Assembly (NCBI GenBank): GCA_945893365.1
Contig: CAMDED010000022.1
Span: forward strand, 1 to 64,000
Length of the DNA stretch: 64,000 bases
Source: Candidatus Sulfopaludibacter sp. SbA3
Lineage (GTDB): Bacteria > Acidobacteriota > Terriglobia > Bryobacterales > Bryobacteraceae
Reading direction: 5' to 3'
A program made the position numbers and the translations under genes. Of the stretch, positions 35,412-43,336 are shown in pieces; the stretch's first letter is position 1; every line of letters begins with the position of its first letter. The notes below the pieces were generated by a model that ran no database searches, was not told the origin of the DNA, and saw only the letters and a program-made list of their open reading frames with translations.

Positions 35412-36928
35412 TGGGCATTCTCCCGAGACAGGCGCTCCTGAGACAAGCTCTCCTGCGTATCGAGCGCCGCGAGACGCATCACCTGCTCCTGCGAAGCGCC
35501 CTTCGGCAGTTCGCCCGTAATTCGGCCCTGCCGCATCACCAATATCCGGTCCGGCACCTGCAGCAACTCGGGAAGCTCGGAGCTCACCATCAGAATCGCC
35601 GCCCCATTGCGCGCCAGTTCGTCCATTACGGCGAAGACCTCAGCCTTCGCGCCGACGTCGATGCCGCGCGTCGGTTCGTCGAACAGAAAGATGCGCGCCT
35701 GGCGGAAGAGCCACTTTGCTATCACGACCTTCTGCTGATTGCCGCCACTCAGCCGCAGCGCCATTTGCGCGCCCGACGAAGCCTTGATGCGCAACCGTGC
35801 GATCGACTGCGTGGCCGCCTCCCGCTCCGCGCTCAGGTCGAGCACGCCCAGGCGGCTCACGGCATTCAAATTGGCCATGGTGATGTTGTGCGCGATCGAA
35901 AGCCTGAGCGCGAGCCCCGTCTTCTGCCGGTCCTCCGTCACAAGCGCGATGCCCGCGGCTACGCCCTCGCCCGCCGAATGAATCTCAGTCTTCCGCCCTT
36001 CCACCGAAACCGTTCCGCTGTCCACCGGATCGACGCCAAAGATTGCGCGGCACAGCTCCGTGCGCCCGGCACCCACCAAGCCGCCGAGGCCGACAATCTC
36101 TCCCGCGCGCAGAGAGAAGCTGACGTCGTGCAGCTTGCCGGCCCGCGACAACCCTTCCACGCGCAGCAGCTCCGCCCCCGGCGCTTGCGCTTCACGGGTG
36201 TAGATCGCTTCCACTTCGCGGCCCACCATGTGATGGATGATCTGATGCGTGGTCAGCTCTTCAAGCGGCGCCGAATGGACCGTGCGGCCGTCGCGGAAGA
36301 TGGTCACGCGGTCCCCCACGGCGCGCAGCTCCTCAAGACGATGGGTGATGTAGATCACGCCCATGTTGCGGTCGCGCAAGGACCGCACGATGCGGAACAC
36401 TTCCCCGGTTTCGGCTTCGGAAAGCGAAGACGTCGGCTCGTCGAAGATCAGGAGGCTCGAACCGTGCTGAATGGCGCGGCAGATCTCGACCAGCTGCTTA
36501 CCCGCGGGACTGAGTTTTCCGACGCGCCATTCCGGCTGCAACGGGAAGCCGTGCTCCTCAATCAACCGCCGCGCGCGTTCGATTGTACGCCGTCTGTGCA
36601 CCCACCCGAACGGGAGCCGATCCTCCCGGCCAAGGAAAATATTTTCCGCAACCGACAGGTGAGGCGCAAGCAGAGACTCCTGATGTACCATGGCCACGCC
36701 GATTGCCGCCGCGTCGGCTGGACGTTTCAGAAACACTTCGCGGCCCTGCCACAGCATGCGGCCCCCGTCCCGCTCCTGCATGCCGGCGACGATCTTCATC
36801 AGCGTCGACTTTCCCGCTCCGTTCTCGCCGAGCAAGAGATGTACTTCGCCCGCGCGCACGTGGAGATTGCCCGCCGAAAGCGCGGTCACGCCGCCGAAGC
36901 GTTTTTGAATATCCTTCAGCTCAAGCAT
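35408..36928 (-). CDS. Sugar ABC transporter ATPase (RbsA-like)
   Basis: A 506-residue fused double ATPase of the RbsA/XylG/MglA class. The first domain has Walker A GENGAGKST near residue 35 and Walker B LLIFDEPTSSLS. The second has the degenerate Walker A GLVGAGRTE, usual for the family, a signature LSGGNQQKVVIAKWL near residue 400 and Walker B IFLFDEPTRGIDVG. It powers import through the RbsC-like permease whose gene overlaps its end. The ATG at 36928 lies eight bases inside the preceding dehydrogenase gene; a longer frame to 36997 would overlap more and adds no domain. Confidence 0.94.
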   Translation of the reverse strand: MLELKDIQKRFGGVTALSAGNLHVRAGEVHLLLGENGAGKSTLMKIVAGMQERDGGRMLWQGREVFLKRPADAAAIGVAMVHQESLLAPHLSVAENIFLGREDRLPFGWVHRRRTIERARRLIEEHGFPLQPEWRVGKLSPAGKQLVEICRAIQHGSSLLIFDEPTSSLSEAETGEVFRIVRSLRDRNMGVIYITHRLEELRAVGDRVTIFRDGRTVHSAPLEELTTHQIIHHMVGREVEAIYTREAQAPGAELLRVEGLSRAGKLHDVSFSLRAGEIVGLGGLVGAGRTELCRAIFGVDPVDSGTVSVEGRKTEIHSAGEGVAAGIALVTEDRQKTGLALRLSIAHNITMANLNAVSRLGVLDLSAEREAATQSIARLRIKASSGAQMALRLSGGNQQKVVIAKWLFRQARIFLFDEPTRGIDVGAKAEVFAVMDELARNGAAILMVSSELPELLQVPDRILVMRQGRITGELPKGASQEQVMRLAALDTQESLSQERLSRENAQ

Positions 36929-37985
36929 AGCTACCCGGCACGCGGACCCCAAGCTTCGAGGCTGCATCGAGCAGACTCTGCCACGTGCCGCCTTCAACGG
37001 GGACGCCTTCCGAGGCGCGCCGCGCTTCCATCCTGTACTCCGGATCGCCCGCCACCAATACTTCGTCGTATCCGCGCGCGGGCGGCGCGGATTTCACCAT
37101 GCGGATCAGACTATCCATGCGCGCCGTAAATTCCTCCGCCGGGAGAAATCGTTTGATGTCGATCGCGATAAACGTCTGGCTGACGCGCATAGCGCGGCCT
37201 CGAATGCGGATGCCGCCTATTTCCGTGCTCATCGCGCCGCCGCTCAGAACCGAGCAGAGAATTTCCACCATCATCGCAAGGCCGCTGCCCTTGTACCCGC
37301 CGAGCGGCATGAGAAGACCTTTCAACGCCGCTTCCGTGCTCGTAGTGGGCGCCCCTTCGGAATCCATTGCCCAGCCCGCCGGAATCTCCGCATGCCCGTT
37401 GATTCCGGCTTTGTAAATCTTGCCCGCGGCCACGGTCGTGGTGGCCATATCGAGAAGCCACGGCAACTCCTCACCGCCCGGAACCGAAACGCAGATCGGA
37501 TTCGTGCCGAAGCGAGGCGCCTTCGCTTGCCAAGGCGGCACCATTGAGGAGGCGGTACAGAACACGATTCCGATTTGTCCAGCCGCGGACATCTTTTGCG
37601 CCCAATACGCGCACGCGCCAAAATGATTCGACTCGCGCGCCACCACCATGCTCATGCCGCGTTCACTCGCAATTCGTACGGCATGCCCACAGCATATTTC
37701 GGCAATCGCCTGACCGACGCCATTTTCGCCGTCGTAGAGAAGGCAGGACCCGGCTTCGGAGACGACGCGGCCGGTTGCCGCCGGATTCACGTCGCCCCAC
37801 GCGATCTGCTCCAGATAATAGTGAAGCAGCTGCACGCCGTGTGAATCCACGCCGCGCACGTTCGCGGCCACAAGCGACGACGCGACAAGCTGCGCCGTCC
37901 GGGCGGAAACGCCGGCGGCCACGCAAATCCGCTCCACGAACGCGGTCAGCTCGGAGGCGGAGATGACGGTTTCCGCCGCCGCCAT
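36921..37985 (-). CDS. Malate/L-lactate (Ldh_2) family dehydrogenase
   Basis: A 354-residue NAD(P)-dependent oxidoreductase of the non-Rossmann malate/L-lactate dehydrogenase family, which also includes ureidoglycolate, 2,3-diketogulonate and sulfolactate dehydrogenases. Family marks are SLVAANVRGVDSHGVQLL near residue 38, ARESNHFGACAYWAQKM, APRFGTNPICVSVP and LKGLLMPLGGYKGSGLAMMVEIL. The substrate cannot be chosen from sequence. Its stop overlaps the ABC ATPase start by eight bases and it begins one base after the isomerase gene, so it belongs to a sugar uptake and oxidation operon. Confidence 0.9.
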   Translation of the reverse strand: MAAAETVISASELTAFVERICVAAGVSARTAQLVASSLVAANVRGVDSHGVQLLHYYLEQIAWGDVNPAATGRVVSEAGSCLLYDGENGVGQAIAEICCGHAVRIASERGMSMVVARESNHFGACAYWAQKMSAAGQIGIVFCTASSMVPPWQAKAPRFGTNPICVSVPGGEELPWLLDMATTTVAAGKIYKAGINGHAEIPAGWAMDSEGAPTTSTEAALKGLLMPLGGYKGSGLAMMVEILCSVLSGGAMSTEIGGIRIRGRAMRVSQTFIAIDIKRFLPAEEFTARMDSLIRMVKSAPPARGYDEVLVAGDPEYRMEARRASEGVPVEGGTWQSLLDAASKLGVRVPGSYA

Positions 37986-38840
37986 TCAGCCCTTCAATCC
38001 GTCGAGCACTCCCCGCATGTACGCGAACGACTTTACCATTCCAGGCAACGGATTCTCCGCCTCGATCTCGTATTCGAGCATCACGCCGCCCTGGTAATTC
38101 ATCTTCTTCAGCTCTTTGAAAATCGCGACGATCGGCATTGCGCCTTCGCCCACGACGCACTGGCTGTCCTTGCCGTTCAGGTCGCGAAGATCCTTGACGT
38201 GCATGTCGAGCAGGCGCGGCCCGGCTTCGCGAATGGATTGCACGACGTCGGTTCCGGTGCGCGTGGTGTGGCCGACGTCGATGCAAAGTCCGATGCGCGG
38301 GTCCATGTCCTTGATCGCTTTGAGCGCATCCTGCGGCGCGGGGTAATTCTTATCTTCGGGGCCGTGGTTGTGGATGGCTACCTTGATGTCGTACTGCTTC
38401 ACGAATTTTTCAAGACGCGCGGTGGCCTTCCTCGTGGGCATGATCACCATGAGAGGCATGCCGCAGGCCTTTGCGTATTCGAAATACTTCCGCATGTCGT
38501 CGTCATCGTCATGGGCGAGCTGGATGGTTCCGCCTCCCAGGATCTGCAGGCCCGCCGCCTCGATTTCCTTGCGGCCCTTCGCCAGCTCTTCCGCCGTGCT
38601 TCGATAGGGCAGGTGGAATTCCTTGATGTTGATGTATGGAGTCTTCAGCGCTTTCGTGCCGCTGATGGCGATCTTCCGGCTGAACTCCCGGAAGGAATAG
38701 CTGGCAACGCCGAGTTTCACTTCCCCTGGCGCACCCGGCTTGTCGACTGCCGCGGCTGCTGCCATGGCCCCACCGGGCAACCCGGCCGCGAGGACTCCCG
38801 CACTGCCCATAAAGCCTCTGCGGCTGGTTTTAAACGTCAT
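37986..38840 (-). CDS. Tat-exported sugar phosphate isomerase/epimerase-like TIM barrel
   Basis: A 284-residue xylose-isomerase-like TIM-barrel protein with a twin-arginine signal (KTSRRGFMGSAGVLAAGLPGG), so the enzyme probably works outside the cytoplasm. The barrel shows metal-ligand segments KVAIHNHGPED, IGLCIDVGHTT, LLDMHVKDL and MLEYEIE. Relatives are sugar isomerases, epimerases and inositol-catabolism enzymes. An exported form suggests action on sugars before uptake. The ATG at 38840 has GGGAGG upstream. It is the first gene of the four-gene operon and faces away from the sulfatase gene 45 bases off. Confidence 0.87.
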   Translation of the reverse strand: MTFKTSRRGFMGSAGVLAAGLPGGAMAAAAAVDKPGAPGEVKLGVASYSFREFSRKIAISGTKALKTPYINIKEFHLPYRSTAEELAKGRKEIEAAGLQILGGGTIQLAHDDDDDMRKYFEYAKACGMPLMVIMPTRKATARLEKFVKQYDIKVAIHNHGPEDKNYPAPQDALKAIKDMDPRIGLCIDVGHTTRTGTDVVQSIREAGPRLLDMHVKDLRDLNGKDSQCVVGEGAMPIVAIFKELKKMNYQGGVMLEYEIEAENPLPGMVKSFAYMRGVLDGLKG

Positions 38841-38885
38841 AGTGTAACCTCCCGTCTAAGCCTACAATATTACTACGCCTAAAAT

Positions 38886-40307
38886 ATGATAATGACTCGC
38901 CGTGAACTGCTCGCCGCGTCCGCCGGCTCTCTTGCGGGCTCGCCTCCGGCCCGCGCCGCCTCGCGGAAAACGAACGTCATCATGTTCATGACGGACGATC
39001 ATGGCGCCTGGGCCATGGGGGCCTACGGCTGCAAGGAAATCCAAACTCCAAATCTCGACAAGCTGGCGGCGGGAGGAGCGCGCTTCACCAGGGCTTTCGC
39101 TTCGACGCCGGTTTGTTCCCCGAGCCGGATGACGTACATGACGGGAAAGCTGCCGTCCCTTCACGGCGTGCAGGATTGGCTCATCCCGCAAGACGCCTTC
39201 GGCGAACGGAGCATTCGATTCCTCGACGGCCACACCACCTACGCTGAGATTCTGGCGCGGAACGGCTACAAGCTTGGGATGTGCGGCAAGTGGCACATGG
39301 GAGACGACGACAAAGCCCAGCGCGGATTCAGCTACTGGCACACCGTACCGGGCGGCGGCGGTACGTACAAGGATGCCGAGTTCGTCACCAACGGCAAGAA
39401 GCAGGTTCTCGAGGGTTACAAGACGGACCGCGTGGCGGACGGCGCGATCGACTTCCTGAATCAGGTGCGCGAGCAGCCGTTCTACCTGCTGGTCCCGTTC
39501 TATGCGCCGCACACGCCGTTCAACTATCAGCCGGAGGAGTACCGGAAGCCCTACGCGGATTCGAAGTTCGCCTGCTTCCCGGATACGCCGATGCACGATT
39601 GGCAAAATCCCGGTCTGGCCTCGCATCATGGCAACCGGGACAGCAAGCTTGCGTATTCCGCACTGATCACGGGGATGGATCACAACGTGGGCCGCATCCT
39701 GCAGCGCCTCGACGAGTTGAAGCTGCGGGAAGACACGCTGATCGTATTCACGTCGGATCAAGGCTGGAACGCGGGCCACCATGGCGTGTGGGGGAAAGGG
39801 AACGGTACGTGGCCGCTCAACATGTACGAAGAATCGCTGCGAGTGCCGCTGATCTGGAACCATCCGAAGCGGATCAAAGCCGGGCAGACCGTGCCGGCCA
39901 TGGTTTCGAGCTACGACTACTTCCCGACGATTCTCGACTACCTTGGCATGCCTTCGCACAAGGACTCGAAGCTGCTTGGGCAAAGCTACGTGGGAGCGAT
40001 GACAGGAGGGAGGATTCCGGCCCGGCGGCGTTTGTATTTCGAGTACGAATTCGTTCGCGGCATCCGTACCGAGAACCTGAAGTACATCGAGCGGACGAAG
40101 GAGTGGCCAAGCGAACTGTACGATCTCGAAGCCGACCCCGGCGAGTCGAAGAACGTGATCGCCGACGCCGGATATGCAAAGCAACTCGCCACGCTGCGCG
40201 CGGATTTGCAGGGCGCGTTTCAGAAGATGGGCGCGCCGCCGATTGAGGATTGGCGCGGAACGACGCGGCAGAAGCTGACGGTTTACAGGCAGCGGGAGAA
40301 GCCGTAG
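38886..40307 (+). CDS. Exported sulfatase
   Basis: A 473-residue type I sulfatase. Near the start VIMFMTDDHGAWAMG holds the metal-binding Asp pair. VCSPSRMTYMTG (Cys77 if the first ATG is used) is the C-x-P-x-R motif in which a maturase converts Cys to formylglycine, and GKWHMG follows later. An Arg-Arg N-terminal signal (MTRRELLAASAGSLAG) points to export. It should cleave sulfate esters from glycans or smaller molecules. ATGs at 38886 and 38892 are both possible and neither has a clear ribosome site. It is divergent from the sugar operon, which suggests shared control. No maturase gene is in the window. Confidence 0.9.
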   Translation: MIMTRRELLAASAGSLAGSPPARAASRKTNVIMFMTDDHGAWAMGAYGCKEIQTPNLDKLAAGGARFTRAFASTPVCSPSRMTYMTGKLPSLHGVQDWLIPQDAFGERSIRFLDGHTTYAEILARNGYKLGMCGKWHMGDDDKAQRGFSYWHTVPGGGGTYKDAEFVTNGKKQVLEGYKTDRVADGAIDFLNQVREQPFYLLVPFYAPHTPFNYQPEEYRKPYADSKFACFPDTPMHDWQNPGLASHHGNRDSKLAYSALITGMDHNVGRILQRLDELKLREDTLIVFTSDQGWNAGHHGVWGKGNGTWPLNMYEESLRVPLIWNHPKRIKAGQTVPAMVSSYDYFPTILDYLGMPSHKDSKLLGQSYVGAMTGGRIPARRRLYFEYEFVRGIRTENLKYIERTKEWPSELYDLEADPGESKNVIADAGYAKQLATLRADLQGAFQKMGAPPIEDWRGTTRQKLTVYRQREKP

Positions 40308-40369
40308 CCACGGCGTTCCCAGACGGGGAGGCGCGGGACGTGAAAATCGGTCTGGGGCTCTTGGTTGGT

Positions 40370-40434
40370 TTGCAAGCGGCTTTTTATCATATACTTGGAA
40401 CTGGGTGGCGCAGAGAGTTAACTTTGTGTTTTTA
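40370..40434 (+). repeat. Direct repeat, copy A
   Basis: A 65-base unit that recurs exactly 190 bases downstream with roughly 80 percent identity. Both copies share the identical 19-base core CGCAGAGAGTTAACTTTGT (here 40409-40427), preceded by TTTATCAT and followed by a T run. Confidence 0.75.
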
Positions 40435-40559
40435 GTGAGGCGAGCACGTATTTGAATGGCCGTGAGGCGGCGCGCTATTCGGGTGCTTCCGGTGGCCAGG
40501 CTGTGCGGGCCGTGGGAGTGGCGCTGGACGGAAACTTCGGGCCGGACGTCCGGACTCAC

Positions 40560-40624
40560 TTGTAAGTGGCTCTTTATCATAAATTTATGACAGGGTGACG
40601 CAGAGAGTTAACTTTGTATTTTTC
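40560..40624 (+). repeat. Direct repeat, copy B
   Basis: The second copy of the 65-base unit, with the same 19-base core at 40599-40617. The AT-rich content (TTTATCATAAATTTATGA) contrasts with the GC-rich surroundings. It may be a small interspersed element or a duplicated regulatory or RNA segment. Confidence 0.75.
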
Positions 40625-40850
40625 GCGGCGCTGAGACTCCGTGGAATGCCGGAGCCTCAGTTCTCAATTCGGAGTATACACGCCGGACTTGGCAGGCTGG
40701 TGGCGGGAATGGACCTAAGACTCGTGAAATCAACGCGGAAAAATAGTTTCAAGGCGGTGAATGAAAAATGGGCCGCTACGCTCTGCCGCAATGGCGGACG
40801 AGTGTAGTGGTCGAAGCTCGGAAGCCCGGTACGCCTGCCGTGTGCGGTGG

Positions 40851-41357
40851 CTACATCGCCCCGTCAACGCCCGCCCACAGATTCATCGTGTTCAACTCCT
40901 CGCGGCCGCAAGCCTTCAAGTAGCAGAATAGCTGCGTCCGGTACGCCGCATGGCCGCACAGCACAATATCGACCAGCCACTTGCCGCGCGTCATCTTGGT
41001 TCCGCTCATCCCGAACAGATCAATCCCGTCCCGGAATTCTTCATCGGAAAACGCGCCCACGGCTTCAGCGTAAAACGCCGACTGCGTCTCCAGATCCTTC
41101 ACCACGGCGTCGAAATTCAACGCCTCCGCCTTCTTTTCTCCAGCTGTCCACAGGTCTGGCAGGAATGCCCCGCCCTTGATCGATGGGACCATCACAGGAC
41201 CCATCACCGTTAAGTAACGCAACAGTTCGATCAGGCTCCGCTGTTTCGGCGTCGGCCGGTAATCGACCATCGCCGGCTGCACCTTGCCGCACAGGTGCAG
41301 CAGAATCCGAATTTCATTCTGAAACGAAGAGACAAGTTCCGCTTTTGTGAGTACCAT
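40851..41357 (-). CDS. DinB-like four-helix protein
   Basis: A 168-residue helical protein that looks like a DinB/DUF1569-type four-helix bundle. It has an N-terminal helix ELVSSFQNEIRILLHLCGKV, the segment YRPTPKQRSLIELLRYLTVMG typical of DinB-like proteins, and a late helix IVLCGHAAYRTQLFCYLK with a histidine where the family often binds metal. Roles in the superfamily range from thiol transfer to unknown. The ATG at 41357 starts the family-like sequence. The gene is convergent with the sulfatase and isolated. Confidence 0.72.
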   Translation of the reverse strand: MVLTKAELVSSFQNEIRILLHLCGKVQPAMVDYRPTPKQRSLIELLRYLTVMGPVMVPSIKGGAFLPDLWTAGEKKAEALNFDAVVKDLETQSAFYAEAVGAFSDEEFRDGIDLFGMSGTKMTRGKWLVDIVLCGHAAYRTQLFCYLKACGREELNTMNLWAGVDGAM

Positions 41358-41417
41358 TTTCCGCAAGAGTAGCATCCCGGCAGCGGCAATTCAACCTCCC
41401 GGCAATCCTAAACTCGA

Positions 41418-41434
41418 GCCAGGATCGAACTGGC
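41418..41434 (-). other. tRNA T-arm-like hairpin (possible tRNA relic)
   Basis: Read on the minus strand this is GCCAG-TTCGATC-CTGGC, a perfect T-stem and T-loop. It is preceded by GTC and followed by a possible acceptor half TCGAGTT. I could not find a matching 5' acceptor, D-arm or anticodon arm upstream, so it is not an intact tRNA. It could be a leftover from integration at a tRNA gene, or chance. Confidence 0.25.
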
Positions 41435-41635
41435 GACCGAGGCGGAACGGCGCGCAAAGCCCTTTAGGACTTGTCAGGAAAGAGCTGCTCCAGATTTGCC
41501 GATGGAACTGTGGCGCCAGTTGGGGCGCCCGATACATGCGCGGCAGAAGGCGGGCGACGAAGGACGATCGCCCGCCCCACCGGCTGCCAAATTGCAAGAC
41601 GTGTTCATCGGAGAGGTAGCCGGGGCTGATAGGGC

Positions 41636-42727
41636 CTAAACACTCCAGGTCTCGCTGAGCACACGCTCGAAATTCCCACCGAGAACAAGTTCGATATTCC
41701 GGCTGGAGTAGTTTCGCTTCACCAAGCCTTCGGTTAGGTCGTAAATTTTCTTCGCATAGTCGATTCCATCAAGATCGAATTTCCTTGTGGGACGAAGCCG
41801 GCTATCCCGCCCGTCCAAATCGACGTCGCTCCCTATTCCGACGTGTTCAATCCCGACGAGTTTAGTCGAGTGATCAATATGATCCAGAACATGCTCCATC
41901 GTAACTGGTCCCGCCGCCCGGACGAAGGAACGGACCATGGTAATACCCATGACCCCTCCCTTCACCGCCATGTGTTTGATCGCTTCATCAGTTTTACAGC
42001 GTGCCGCCGGAACCAAAGCACGACAGTTGGAGTGCGTAATAAGCACAGGCTTCCGGGCGGCTTCGATCGCATTCATCGTGGTCCGGTCGCCGCAATGGGA
42101 AATGTCCACGGCCATACCAATTTCATTCATACGTTCCAGAATTTGAAGGCCATAGCTGCTGAGCCCATCGTCTCGATGGTCGGAAGATCCTCCGCCGATC
42201 CGATTTCCCCTATATGTCAGCTGTGAGACTCGCTGGCCTAGATTATAGAAGCGCTCTACGTCGCCGACGGTCCGAAAATGCGCGGAGTTCTGTTGGCCGA
42301 TCAGGATGCCGATTTTTCCGAGCTCTTTCGCCTGTTTGAAATGAGCGATTCTCTCTATGCGCTGGAACTGTCCCGCATGCGCGCGGAGGAACGCGTTCCA
42401 CCCCAGGATGTTTTTCACCGACTCCGCGTAAATGTCCCCCGCCGTATGGCCGACAGCGGGGTGGAATACGGTAGTTCCCGAATCTTTCAAACGGAGAAAA
42501 TCGGCTTGCCGGAACCGGCCCGGATCGGATCCCCAGGCCGACACTTTCCTGTAGTCCAACGTGAGTAAGCCCAGCATGTCGATCACCGTGGAGCGACGAA
42601 TCAGGTCCACGGTACGAACCGAATATTCCGCTTCGCTATGGGCGAAAAGGGAGAATCGGCCACGGTTGATCATGGGCGCACATAGCGATACGACTGCGCT
42701 TTTCAGAACCGGGCGACGGGAGATCAT
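41636..42727 (-). CDS. M19 membrane dipeptidase-like hydrolase
   Basis: A 363-residue renal-dipeptidase (M19) family zinc hydrolase with an Arg-Arg-type signal (ISRRPVLKSAVVSLCAP). Catalytic-site segments include STVIDMLG, IGQQNSAHF, VDISHCGDRTT, VLITHSNCRALVP and HVGIGSDVDLDG. The first metal motif is D-M-L instead of the usual D-x-H-x-D seen in many members, so metal binding may differ. Members cleave dipeptides, often with a C-terminal D-amino acid, or related amides. The ATG at 42727 begins the signal. It lies 107 bases downstream of a small membrane-protein gene on the same strand. Confidence 0.85.
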   Translation of the reverse strand: MISRRPVLKSAVVSLCAPMINRGRFSLFAHSEAEYSVRTVDLIRRSTVIDMLGLLTLDYRKVSAWGSDPGRFRQADFLRLKDSGTTVFHPAVGHTAGDIYAESVKNILGWNAFLRAHAGQFQRIERIAHFKQAKELGKIGILIGQQNSAHFRTVGDVERFYNLGQRVSQLTYRGNRIGGGSSDHRDDGLSSYGLQILERMNEIGMAVDISHCGDRTTMNAIEAARKPVLITHSNCRALVPAARCKTDEAIKHMAVKGGVMGITMVRSFVRAAGPVTMEHVLDHIDHSTKLVGIEHVGIGSDVDLDGRDSRLRPTRKFDLDGIDYAKKIYDLTEGLVKRNYSSRNIELVLGGNFERVLSETWSV

Positions 42728-42834
42728 GATAGCCTTATCGGTCAATTTCCGGCGCGGGTACTCTCCCGGAGTCGTGCTAGACCGATCATTTCCGACCAAG
42801 GGCAGGGGGTGGCCCGGCCAGCCGTTTTCGGACA

Positions 42835-43062
42835 TTACTTCCCGCCCGCCGCCTTGAACGGATTCAGCTTTGAACCAGCGCCCCGGATACCGGCGGCCGC
42901 CGACTCGACCTTCGATTCACCTACTCTTCCGGCGGCCGCGACAAGGCCCAAAATGGGGCTGATACTTGCCAGCGAGACGGTCCGCGTGGTCCGATTGACG
43001 AGGAAGATCGTAAAACAGACGAGCGCGCACAAACTAAAAAGCTTCGCGAACCTTAACAACAT
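42835..43062 (-). CDS. Small single-span membrane protein
   Basis: A 75-residue protein with one hydrophobic segment near the N-terminus (FAKLFSLCALVCFTIFLV) and a small-residue-rich tail ending in basic residues (SKLNPFKAAGGK). I recognise no family. Support for a real gene is an excellent ribosome site (GGAGGT, four bases before the ATG) and a sensible membrane-protein composition. A longer frame to 43104 would skip that site. It precedes the M19 dipeptidase gene on the same strand and may be cotranscribed with it. Confidence 0.55.
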   Translation of the reverse strand: MLLRFAKLFSLCALVCFTIFLVNRTTRTVSLASISPILGLVAAAGRVGESKVESAAAGIRGAGSKLNPFKAAGGK

Positions 43063-43336
43063 TTTCACCTCCACGCTTCGCGGGCCTGCACCGCTGGGAT
43101 TCATTCGGACTCAGTATATCGAACAGATCGTTCCAGCCCCCCTCGCGGCCGAACCGGCGCGGCGGCTTCCGGATCAAAATACGCGACCGAACTTCTGAAG
43201 CGAAGGATTGGCGGGCGCCCGGTTTTTCCGGGACCGCTCGGGAGAAGGGTGTGTGGCGCTGGCGATGCCGCTTGGCATTGGCGCCTGGGTCGCCAACCCG
43301 CCCCGCCGGACGCACGGGTCGTGCGACAATTTCGGA

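Larger units (their letters stand above)
40308..40850. other. Non-coding gap with direct repeats
   Basis: No supported gene lies in these 543 bases between the sulfatase and the DinB-like gene, which are convergent. The main content is a pair of direct repeats, listed separately. Short frames in between have no motif. Confidence 0.55.

Noticed and set aside
35411-37129. 572-residue plus-strand frame
   Set aside because: It is the antisense shadow of the RbsA-like ATPase gene, rich in His and Arg and without domains.
38862-40580. 572-residue minus-strand frame
   Set aside because: Antisense to the sulfatase gene; it only appears long because of GC-rich third positions.
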